64,000 nt of DNA, from assembly GCA_026027325.1 (NCBI GenBank), contig JAMSLZ010000002.1:992001-1056000 (forward strand), in the 5' to 3' direction. Both the position numbers and the translations under genes were made by a program. Each line of letters starts with the position of its first letter. Positions within the stretch are counted from its first letter, which is position 1. Below the pieces are notes generated by a model. It did not search any database and was not told where the DNA came from. It saw nothing but the letters and a program-made list of their open reading frames with translations. Positions 1-10,374 of this stretch are shown here, piece after piece. The DNA is from Actinomucor elegans. Its lineage: Eukaryota; Mucoromycota; Mucoromycetes; Mucorales; Mucoraceae.

Positions 1-3000
1 ATTAACTCTTTTTTTTTTTTTTTTTTTTTTTTTTAGCTTACGATTAATCGATACTTGTTCCAGATCTGTAGAAGTTTGACCGAGCACTTGGCGAGAGAGA
101 TACTGCAAGCCTTTCTCGTTCTCTTTAGCCCATGTATCCAGACTATATATATTGAATAAGTTTTTATATAGGCACTTGCTGTATTAGCAATTTACCAAGA
201 TTTGAATGTGGCAAATGAAATAGACTCCATCGATAGATCTTGGGATTGTGAATTGAAAAGAGGTCGAGACAAAAACTTTGGAACCAAAAAAAAAGGCCGA
301 ATTTATGGAGGGCCCAGTCACGTAGTACGCGTTAGCCGCTTACGCTATTGAGCAAAAACCGTCAATTTAAGCATTCGTTTCTCGTGCTTCAATATTGTTT
401 CCTAAACTGCTGAACAAGACTAATTGAGCAGCTTCCTTTGATTTCAAAGGGTTTTCACTATGAAATAGCAAAGTGGCTCAATCATTCATTTGTCATAATG
501 CAAACCTACAAGCAAAAAACATAATTTTGGATGAACGCCCAACATGTATTTATAATTGTGTATATTGTCTTCAGAAATCATATCAAGTGAATAATCCCAT
601 AATACGTTTTATCGTAGTTGAGCTTTAAAGATCCAGGGTCTTATGCAAAATCACTTTATATAACATATTTCGTGCAATCCTCTTGGCATTTAAAAGACAT
701 AAAGGCTCGTTCTTGCAGTCTTTTGCGGCAGTTTGATCTATTACTACATAATCAGTGAGGCTTGGTTGTTAACCTATCAATATGGGCCGAGTTGTCCGGT
801 TTCCAGGTTAGTCTTCACAGCAAATTCGGTCTAAATGATTAGGCGGCCCCGCTTTTTTGTACACGCTATCTTACTATACATATTTTTAGAAATAATATCA
901 CATTTAGACTTGGTAGAATGTTCATTGCTAAACATACTAGTTAATTCGTATGGAGTAGTTAGTCAGTTATCTATGTTCATTACCAGCATCAGAAAAAAAA
1001 ATAAAGGCCAACTAAAAGAACCTCTGAGTTAAACAAGTTGGTTGTTCAGCTAGACAGGAAGCGTTGAAATATCCATACCTATTAATGATAAAAATGGCTA
1101 CAAGAAAGCTATCGGCTAAATAGCTGATTGAGATTCTCCTCCGGCAAAGACAATTATACGACTAATTCAAATAGATCTAACCATTTACTAAACGCAGTAG
1201 TTCATCCTGTACATGGAGCACTCATTTAATGTGACATTAAACCGAGATCAATCGCAATCTTGATCTTCAATTCGTGTACTACTTGACGGTTTTGGAAGGT
1301 AATTGACATACAATCTTTAGAGTGAGCATGTATCTGGATGATACTATGCGGTATTAAGATACAAAGCACTACACATACTTAAGATCTCAGCTCATCTAAT
1401 CTGGCATTCAATAATAATACAATATTTAATAGATCTCAAGCTGTGCAATAGAGATATTGGTCTTTCTTTTACATTTATAAACAAACCGCACGTTCAGCGT
1501 GATCGAATTGCTATAGTTCCTTTTGTAGTAGAAATCAACTTGTATATTCCATATAACTCTCACTATTCCAATTTTTCAGATTTTTTACTATAAAAATTAT
1601 ATTACAATCGTGCAAGGAAAAGGCTAAATCAAGATATAGACAGTTTTAACTCTTTTAACAAAACGCATCAACTATTACATTCTCTCTTTCCTTTTTTTTT
1701 GATAGTAATGTATTCGTTTTTATAAGCAAAATGAATGGCAAAACTGAGTTCCAAAGACCTAAATGAAGAAATGCTGATCTTTTCTCTATTACTTGCCTGC
1801 AGAGCTATAATAATATGGTAATTAGACTAGCGCATTATGTTCAACGTATTTCCCGACACCCAATATTCAAATTTGTTTTGGTAATGGCATAGATAGAATT
1901 GTCTAAGCCGAGAGATTTTGTTAATACACCTATGGGCCATATTTTCGGTTCCCCCGTACATAATGAAATTGGTGCAGATTTTTATCTGTAACCGCGTTAC
2001 AATTGTTATCCAATACATCACAGACCGAAATATATGTGTAGGTCATTATATATGATAATAAATGTTATTAAATTAAAAACGTGCTGTCATGGCGTGCTTA
2101 TAATGTAAAAACTGGTATAAAGCTTTGTCTGATTTCTGCGCCACTCTTGAATGTGTTCATTTAGGTTGTATTATTCTCTATACAACAAAAATATAATCGT
2201 GCCATAAAGATATATATTGGAATTGAATTATAACTCATGCTACTAAAATGTCTCTAATATCGTCCCCCCCCCCTCCCTAAAAGCGTTATAAAGGTATTAC
2301 TCCAACGCCAAGTTTTATTAATCAGAGGCAATTTAAAATGCTGTATTCCAGAGACACAAGAAACAAATTGATCAAATCTATATGGCCACATTTATCAAGA
2401 TAAAAGAAAGCTTATACAAACAAAATTCATTAACAAAGTATATGTCCGTTTAGACAGCGCATCTGATGGCGCCAAAAGCATTCATTATTTCTACTAAATC
2501 ACCAAGTTATCATTGACAAAAGGTGACCTCTGAATTTTCTAGAAATATAGTCTTAGTTTGAGTACTTCATATTTGGCAGAATCTCCAAAAACATATATAC
2601 ATACAAGAAAATACCCTTTAACTGATGTTAATAATGTGATTTGAACTAAAAAGTTGTATTTGTGTTTCATAAAAATTTGATGCTCTGAAAGTTTGTACTT
2701 GAAGGACTATCTTTAGTTTTTTAGGCGATTTTTAACTTGTTTTGAATATTTTACATTTTTTAACTAATTCTAAGTTAATATCCTCTGATGATGATTACTG
2801 CATGTCAAGAATGGTACTTCGTCTACTAGAATCACTACCTAATTAAAGTGCAAGCATTATTTTATGAATATTTTAGGTATGCACTAGATAAATTATCTCT
2901 GTTTCATATAAATTTGAGCAACAGATCTATAGATCTGACTACCGATCTCAATCTAATGTCGCATCCGATAAGTAGTCTATGCTCAGAATGATTTGTTTCA

Positions 3001-3529
3001 CTTGTGAGAACGCTTCTTTAACTACAGTACAGTCGATATTTCTTTTTGTCGACAACTCTCTGTACATTACAATAACTTCATATAAATATATAATCTGTAG
3101 ATGTACAATATCAGACGAACTTGGTCAGATGTCGGATCTTAGTGTTGCATCATGTTCGAAATGAAATACTTCATTTATCAAAATCTTCAGGAATAATCAA
3201 AATGAATGTACATCTGGAAAAAAAACAATTGCAAGCTCTTTTAATTGGTTGCCAGGGATATTCCATTCCATTATAAATTGTTTTAAAACTAGCAAGATAA
3301 TCATTCCCTGCATTCTAGTTACTATCATAAGTGTGAATTACATCAAGCAGATACTGATTAAATAATAGTGAGAAATAACATAGGTCAAATGAAATGTAAC
3401 TTGCTTCGAATCCAAAAAGGCTAGTTGCAAAGCGGTCACGCATCTCGCGACTTTTTATGGCCCTTTTTTTTGTGTGTATCCCGCGTTTGTCTTTTTTCAT
3501 TTGTTATTACACCAGCTCCAAAAACCTAT
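1..3529. other. Gene-free AT-rich region
   Basis: No reading frame here looks coding; all are short, with no splice-joined continuation. The stretch opens with a T run of about 25 bases (10-34). It carries two degenerate copies of a dispersed repeat built around GATGTGACATT and AGATCTATAGATC (about 1224-1262 and 2921-2990) and a C-rich tract near 2264-2275. I see nothing else I can name. Confidence 0.6.
2921..2990 (-). repeat. Degenerate dispersed repeat copy (AGATCT family)
   Basis: On the minus strand this reads GGATGCGACATTAGATTGAGATC, then a spacer and AGATCTATAGATCTG. The same order of GACATT, GAGATC and AGATCTATAGATC occurs near 13801 and 63769. The plus-strand tail GTCTATGCTCAGAATG matches ATCTATGCTCAATATG near 21960. 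Copies are diverged, so this is a relic. The element class is unknown. Confidence 0.5.
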
Positions 3530-6500
3530 ATGCAAAACTCACCTAACCGTAGGACACCTTTCATAAGTCCAAATCGTAATGTATCTCGAGAATCTTGCAA
3601 GACATGTTATTAAAAGTTTTCATTGTATATATTCAAGGGCTAACCCCTTCGCGCGATCTCAACGTGCTTCGTAAACGACCTCGAGAAGATGGTCATCGTA
3701 CTAGCATCATATCCACTCGCGATTCCATTTTATCTCGCTCTTCCAGTGTCAGTTCCACTTTTGGTCATCCGCAAAAACGAGCAGCTATGGTTACTATGGA
3801 TAATCAATCCCGTCGTGATAGCGCAAGCGAAGACGTCACCTCTGAAGACGTGATCAAAGAAGCACAAACGAAAATCCAAGAAATGTATGAAAAGAGCAAC
3901 GACTGGAAACGTCGTGCATCTTATGTAACCATGGAGCGTACCGAGCTTGAAAACAAGATGAGAGAAAAAGACAAGGCGCATAACAATCAAATCAAAACTT
4001 TGGTGGAAGAGTTGGAAAAGACAAAGAACCAGCTCAAATCATTGGGATCTGGTAGTGATTCTGTGCAAGATGAATGTGACGAGCTGAAGCGACAAGTGGT
4101 CAAGTTGACACAGCAGCAACAAGAAATGCAGCAATCCGAAACTGAGCATATCAGAGCTTTGATGAAAGAGTTGGAAAAGATGAAACTAGAATCTAGCAAA
4201 ACTAAGCAAGCGTTTGAGCTTACAAAGCAAGAGTTTGAGCTCGCCAAACAAGAGTTTGAATTGACAAAAGAAGAGTTGCAAAAGACTAAAGAGCAGATGG
4301 AGGAAGAACGATTAGAAGCTCAGCAACAAGCAGAAGAGCTGATGAATCAACAAGACTATATGCAACGCACGCATAATGAAGAGGAAAGCAAGATGAGAGA
4401 AAAAGAAGAGGCACTCAATAACCATATCAGAGCTTTAAAGAAGGAATTGGAAGTAACCAAGAGTAACCTTGAAAAGGAGCGATTGGAAGCACAGCAACAA
4501 GCAGAAGAACTGATGAATCAACAAGACTACATGCAACGCACGCATAATGAAGAAGAAGACAAGAGAAGAGAAAAAGAAGAAACACTCAATAGCCATATCA
4601 GAGCTTTGGAAAAAGAATTAGACATGACCAAGAATTATCTGGAAAATGAGCGGCTAGTAGCGCAGCGACAAGCCAAAGAATTGATGAATCAACAAGATCA
4701 AATAGAACGAACACGCAGTGAAGAGGAAAGCAAGATGATAGAAAAAGAAGAAGCACTCAATAATCATATCAGAGCTTTAGAAAAAGAATTGGAAATAACC
4801 AAGAGCAATTTGGAAGATGAAAGACTAGAAGCACAGCAACAAGCAGAAGAGCTGATGAATCAACAAGACTATATGCAACGAATGCATAATGAAGAGGAAA
4901 GCAAGATGAGAAAAAAAGAAGAAGTACTCAATGACCATATCAGAACTTTAAAGAAAGAATTGGAAGTGATCAAGAACAAATTAGAAGTAAACGAAGATTC
5001 AGCATTACTGAAGCAACAAGTGAACGAACTGATCGATCAACAAGATGATATGCAACGAGCACACAATGAAAAGGTGGAATTCTTAGAGCAAGAGATCGAA
5101 AGAAAAGAATCTTTGGCAAAGAGAACCCTTGATCAAGTGCACGATTTGCAGCTAGAAGTGAGAAATAAGACATCAGAACTTGAGCGCATCACTTTTGACT
5201 TGGAGGATACTCGGTCTCAGCTGAAAAAGTATGAAACAAACCAAGAAAGAAATATGGATCAGGTACGCGAGATGCAACAAGAACTGCGAAAGAAGACGTC
5301 TGAACTTGAGCGTATCGCTTTTGAGTTGGACAATACAAGAGCTCAACTACACAAATACGAAGCCAGCCATGAAAGAAGTGTTGATCAAATACGCGATTTA
5401 CAGCAGGAATTGAGAAAGAAGAATGCTGAACTTGAGCGTGTCACGATTGACTTGGAAGATACCCGAGCTCAATTGCTCAAATATGAAGTCAACCAAGAAA
5501 CCATTGTGCATCTTAGAGAGAGCAAATCACATTTGGCCAGTCGTCTTCAAGATACAGCTTCCGAACTGAACAAGATGGCTCGTGAAGTCTCTCAAAGAGA
5601 CAATGAAATTGCTCAGTTGGAATCTGTGCATGCCGATACCCGTTCTCAATTACAAGATGCTCTTGCAAAGCAAGAAGTACTGATACAAAAGATTCAAGAA
5701 CTGGAAGACGAGCTGGAAGAGAAGAATGCAATTTTGGACAAGGTAGAAGCGCTCAGCGTTACTTTGGAAGAATCAACAAACCACGTACAAAAGTTGGAAT
5801 CCTTCTTACAGCACAAGGATGAAGAACTGGCGCGTATAGCGCATGAACGAAGCGAAGAATTAGCGCGTTTGACAGCTGAAAAAGACAAGGAATTGTCTCA
5901 TATTGAAAACCTCACAAACCAAAAGATGAATCAACTAGATGCTCGCGTCCAAGCGCTTCGCCATAAGCTGTCCTCAGCCGAAAAGAAAGCGGAAGAAGCC
6001 ACACGTGAAAACTTGCAATTGGAACAAGCTCAGTCTCAACTTGAAATGCATTTGGAGGATATGAAGGCTTCTTTAACCAAATGTGAACGTGAACTCAAAG
6101 AGACGCGCGCTGATGCAAATAAGAAGGCGAGACAAATGGCCGAGTTACAGCACAATCTTGAACTGGCTCAAAATGAGTTGGAAGACGCTATAAGACAAAA
6201 TGAAGTGCTACAAAACGAAGTCAAGGTGATTGTGGACCAAGAAGATCAATTAGAAGAAAGAGAAAGAAAGATTACACATCTGGAAAATGAAGTGACGGCT
6301 ATTAATCAATCTCTATTGACAGCAACCGAGATCAAGCGAGCTGCTGAGGAAAAGATCAAGCAACTAGAAAGAAAGGTGTACGATTATATGCATCATCTTG
6401 ATGATGCTGATAAAGCCAAAGTTGAAGCAGAAAACCAATTGCAAGAGTACGCGTTCAAGCATAGAGATGACCAGCAAAAGATCAATAAACTGCAGCAAGA

Positions 6501-6567
6501 ACTCACATACATTCGAGAACTACTGCGAGACGTTTATCAAAAGTCTGAAGCACAAAAGAAGCAATAG
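3530..6567 (+). CDS. Large coiled-coil protein with two blocks of internal tandem repeats
   Basis: Function not identified. After a basic, Ser-rich N-terminus (a KRPRED patch and a run of RSSSVSS type) nearly all of the protein is charged Glu/Lys/Gln heptad sequence, typical of a long parallel coiled coil such as a structural, tethering or myosin-tail-like protein. A 57-residue unit repeats four times (nt 4312-4995; each with LMNQQD and HIRAL) and a 42-residue unit three times (nt 5119-5496; LRKKTSELERI type). I start at ATG 3530 (MQNSPNRR) and splice a 62-nt intron at 3576-3637 (GTAATG...CAAG), giving about 991 residues. This joins in frame to LTPSRDLN and gives a uniform Ser/Pro/Arg N-terminus. 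The alternative is an unspliced start at ATG 3604, which adds an unrelated hydrophobic leader. No catalytic domain or membrane segment is visible. Homologues by similarity search could be misleading because any coiled coil will match. Confidence 0.8.
4312..4995 (+). repeat. Four 171-bp in-frame tandem repeats inside the coiled-coil gene
   Basis: Four consecutive 171-bp units (4312-4482, 4483-4653, 4654-4824, 4825-4995) each encode 57 residues beginning LEAQQQAEEL or a variant and ending near a KSNLE motif. The first, second and fourth units are closest and the third is more diverged. The period of 57 residues is close to eight heptads. The repeats suggest recent expansion by unequal exchange or slippage. 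Confidence 0.85.
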
Positions 6568-7313
6568 TTGTCTCTTTATTCAATATCCTGTAAATACCAC
6601 TATTAATAAATATCATACATATACTCCAGCTTCATTGGCTGTCAGAGATTGACAATCGAGACCATCCATACTAGCACTTTAGAAAAATGTACAGTGAAAT
6701 ACAACGAATTGGTATCTTCACTCGAATCCAAAGCGAAATGATATGAAATACAAGCTAACTCATGGTAAGCGTTATTTCTTTGATTAAACTCGAGTAAATT
6801 GGCGTTATTCGATACAGTAAAACACGTTCTTCCACTTTGACAGATTGTATAAGCCCATTTATATGCTATTATATGTTTATAGTTTACGTACGTAATGTCA
6901 CAACATAATTCTGTACTCAAATCAGTATGATCATTTCCAGCTAACATTAGATTTGTATTTATTCAGTAAAGATGTAATGCAACTTATCACACGGCATCCG
7001 AAACTTTGATGATCTTCTAGATAAAAATGGTTTAGGTTCCTTGAAATGGGCTTAATGACATTTTCTCATGATAGAATGGGGTTTATTTTATATTTGGCTC
7101 AAATGGATCCATGTTTTAAAAGGCATTCAAAGCAAATAGCAATCGGTTTATCTCTTTCGCCTTTTAATGCTATTTGATCAGTTCTTACTGACAGTGTGGG
7201 CTAAAATTGGGGATCAAGTACGGCCCCCCCCCACTGGCAGTTGAAACCCAGAGCATTAAGGGAAGCCACCTGTTTCCCTGTCAAAAAATTTCTTTTTTCT
7301 TATATACAACAAA
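6568..7313. other. Intergenic region before the methyltransferase gene
   Basis: There is no convincing gene. A C run lies at about 7224-7233, and a pyrimidine-rich stretch (TTTCTTTTTTCTTATATACAAC) lies directly before the ATG at 7314, a usual fungal promoter and leader composition. The 101-residue open frame at 6642-6947 on the minus strand has no coding character I recognise. Confidence 0.5.
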
Positions 7314-8556
7314 ATGAGTAGCGAAGCACCACAGCTTGATATCCTCGAGACTTCAAAGGAAAAGTTTGTCAATCTTATCTCTGAGCTCGACGATTCCCAG
7401 TTCCACTCGTTCGAACAATTTGTGCAGACTGCTCTTCGTAAGTGATCTCGAGATCAAAAAAATTTACTATACTAACCCAGATGAAACAGAGGATTATCAC
7501 AGTCAACTTCACCATCATCATGCTGATGAAGCAGAAGACATGGAAATGGACGAACATGACGGTAGCTTTCAACCTGTGAGCGATGCCAAAATGATGAGAT
7601 TATGTAGAATGATTAAAGATCTTCGTACTCGCGTTCCCATTTCAGCAGAAGCACCCGGAGAAAAGACTGTTATCCCTAATACACCTGACGTGAGTTTGAT
7701 TTACGTAGAAATAGCATAAATGTTACTGAATCAATTGATTAGTTTAAAGATTTTACTGAAGAAAACACTATTCATGTGGACAGTTTTTTGTTTTCAGAAG
7801 AAGATGTAGATGATCTTGTTGAAGAAGGCAAAATGTCTCGCAACTATTGCCTGGACTGCAAATCAAAGAACGTAGCACCTCTAAGTAAATGGGTTCATAC
7901 AATTTGTTAAACGCTTTATTCACCTCTATCGATAGACTTTATTTCTCATTCCGCATCTGTATTGCAGTTGCAATTTTTGTACCAAGTTGTATTGGCAGAT
8001 AAAGTCAAGGACAAGGTGATTGTGGATGTTGGATCAAGATTGGGTGCTGTCTTGTATGCTGTAAGGTTTTCCTAGTAGTTTGACATTGTAAACTAATTTT
8101 TCTTTTTAGGGCCATTTATTTACACGTGCACGTAAACTCATAGGTGTTGAGATCAATGAATGGTTCACTCAATTGCAACAAGATATTGTCAAAAAATACA
8201 AAATGGATGATCGCGTTCAAGTCATGTGTAAAGATATTCAAACTATGCCTGAGCTATTGTCTGAAGAAGCTGATATTGTTATCATGAACAATGTCTTTCA
8301 GTTCTTTAACGAGCTTCCTATTCAACAACAGATCTGGAAGTTTGTTCGTGCAGAAACTAAAAAGAAGTCTGGGTTATTGTTGGTAACATTGCCATCATTA
8401 CAAGAGCAATTAAAAGAAGCTGGTTTATCGGCTTCGAAATTAATGAAAGGTTGGGTAAAGGAAGTCAAGCTCGACTATGACGGTGGATGGTTCCAGGAAT
8501 TGAACGATGATGAATTAGAAGAGATCAAGCAGGTTCATTTGTATAAAGTTTTGTAA
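7314..8556 (+). CDS. SAM-dependent methyltransferase-like protein
   Basis: Probable class I (Rossmann-fold) methyltransferase; substrate unknown. The gene has about five exons. The first intron runs from GTAAGT at about 7440 to an acceptor near 7492, and others lie near 7690-7742, 7884-7935 and 8060-8110. The N-terminal third is acidic with a His cluster (LHHHHADEAEDMEMDEHD). It is followed by a CLDC pair and by motif I in the region VIVDVGSRLGAVLYAG, where the glycines would contact SAM. Motif II follows at LIGVEINEW, and DIVIMNNVFQFF is a post-II strand. The C-terminus (LNDDELEEIKQVHLYKVL) closes at TAA 8554-8556. The ATG at 7314 is the first one after a pyrimidine-rich leader and gives MSSEAPQL. 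The exact acceptor of intron 1 is ambiguous between two in-frame AG sites four codons apart. Methyltransferase fold is likely; the target molecule cannot be inferred. Confidence 0.8.
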
Positions 8557-10374
8557 AGAATAAACTATAAGAGAGTACTCTAATGAGAAAAATATCTTTG
8601 ATTCCGTTAATCTACTGATCGATTTTGAGAAAGATGAAAGTATTCAGGCTCAATACTTCTCCAGTCAATCAAGACTTCATTGTAAACATTTCTCTATAAT
8701 ACTTGTAAAAGCTTAGCAGTCATTATTCCTTTGCTACACAAGGCTTGGGTATAGTGTCGTTGTTTAACTGAATTGAAATATGTTTTGACGATAGGATTCT
8801 TTTGAATCCTTTTGAAAGTGCAGAAACAAAATTTAAATGGAAATCTGCCTTTTATTCTGGGGACCTGACATGTGTCTGGTCTGTCGATTTACTGATCTCA
8901 CTCGTTCAGTGACGATTTTCTCAAGATTCCTGCTATGAAAAGTGTTTATGAATAAAGAAGTTGAGTTAGACGAGTGAAAAAGAAGGCGTGTCGTTTTTTG
9001 AAATTCTGGTGACGCTTGATTCTCAAAGTACAATGGTAACAGCAAGTTTAGCCAATCAGCTTATCGGTTCGAAGCATAGAATCGCGTTCCGTTCCGGCTG
9101 TTCAGATTGTCTAGGTTGAAAGTGGAAACCAAGGTCAATTTGACATGGAAAATCTTTAATTGTGTTTAGATTGCTCCTTTCCCCTCTGGGGCCTTACTCT
9201 CTAAAGTCCAATGGATCTCGGCAGCCATCATTAGAAAAGATATAAAAAACCGGCAATTTATAGAATAAAACAATAATCGTTTTTTCGGCTCTATTCTTGT
9301 AGTTGAATTCATTATCTGCTTTTTTTTATTGCTTTTCTTTTGGCATATTTTCTTTACCATCTTTTGAAGCTTACACCTATTCTTTTATTACATTTTGCTC
9401 TATATATTCGATTGGCATATCGTTTATATACGTGTTTATCCTTTTTACTCAATCTCATAAAAGGTTAACATAAAGAATAATATCCCACACTATCAAACCT
9501 TTGTTTTTTTTTCCTGTACCTTTTGACCAGTTGAAAATCTGGCCCGGATCGGCAATAATAAAGTCATTATTTTCATCTCCGGTGATAACTTGGGCCCAAT
9601 GAAGTATAGAAAATGTCTTTTTAATGCTTTCAATTGTCTTTGGGAAATAACTTCTTTTTTAAACATTATCTTGTAATATAGGGGCACAATTTATGGTGTG
9701 AGTATCTAGAAAAGAATAATGTGATCCGTCATCCTGTCTTACTCAAAGGAAAGAACAGAAAGATGAAAAATAGTCACATCTCCTGTCCGGTAAATTCTTA
9801 GCTGGTCAAAAGGTACAGGAAATTCGCATTACCAAAGTATACTCAAACATACTAGTATTTGTTCTGAATTTCAGAAGCATATATATTTAAATAACTTATG
9901 CACATGGTTTTCGTAACTTATATTTACCATCTTATAGGAAGTATATATATATTATGTATTTTAATACATAGATAAGTGATAGCTATAAGCGCGCAAGATC
10001 AAACTACAGGGTATTGGGCGCAATTCATGTATAAATCAATATTTTAATAACAGGCTTTGAATGATGATTGCACCTCCCAATTCTAAATTTAGAGAAAATT
10101 TATTAAATAATTTAGTATCAAGCCGCACTTGTTTATTACACAAAATCCAACTAAGAAGCTTGCAATGGATTTTGAAGGTGCATTGTATTTTCTCAGTTCG
10201 AGATGCAATACAAAATGAGTCTGAAATAGCTTTGGTGGCTGGGCAGTGCACTATTTACTATACGACAATTATTTTTCAAAATCCGACAAAATCAATCGTA
10301 TGGACTGTATAAAAGTAAATTTTGGTGAATTAACGACGTGTTTTCCGGCTTTCGCGACCGTTTTAACACAAAGC
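8557..10374. other. Gene-poor region between the methyltransferase and NIC96
   Basis: About 1.8 kb without a recognised gene. It contains a 313-bp block with perfect 21-bp inverted ends (9510-9822, listed separately). Open frames here are short and have no splice partners. Upstream of NIC96 there is no obvious TATA box. Confidence 0.5.
9510..9822. mobile_element. Probable MITE with 21-bp terminal inverted repeats
   Basis: The left end (9510-9530) and the reverse complement of the right end (9802-9822) are identical over 21 bases, TTTCCTGTACCTTTTGACCAG. The similarity decays inward: CTGGCCCGGA on the left against TTACCGGACAGG on the right. The enclosed DNA has no open reading frame of note. 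Perfect long terminal inverted repeats around about 300 bp of non-coding DNA are typical of a miniature inverted-repeat transposable element. Flanking TT on both sides could be a target duplication, but it lies next to a T run. The parent family cannot be told from this copy alone. Confidence 0.6.

Noticed and set aside
6642..6947. 101-codon minus-strand frame after the coiled-coil gene
   Set aside because: No coding pattern, no motif and no splice partner.
9060..9085. GGTTCGAAGC, similar to a tRNA T-loop
   Set aside because: The surrounding bases do not form a cloverleaf.
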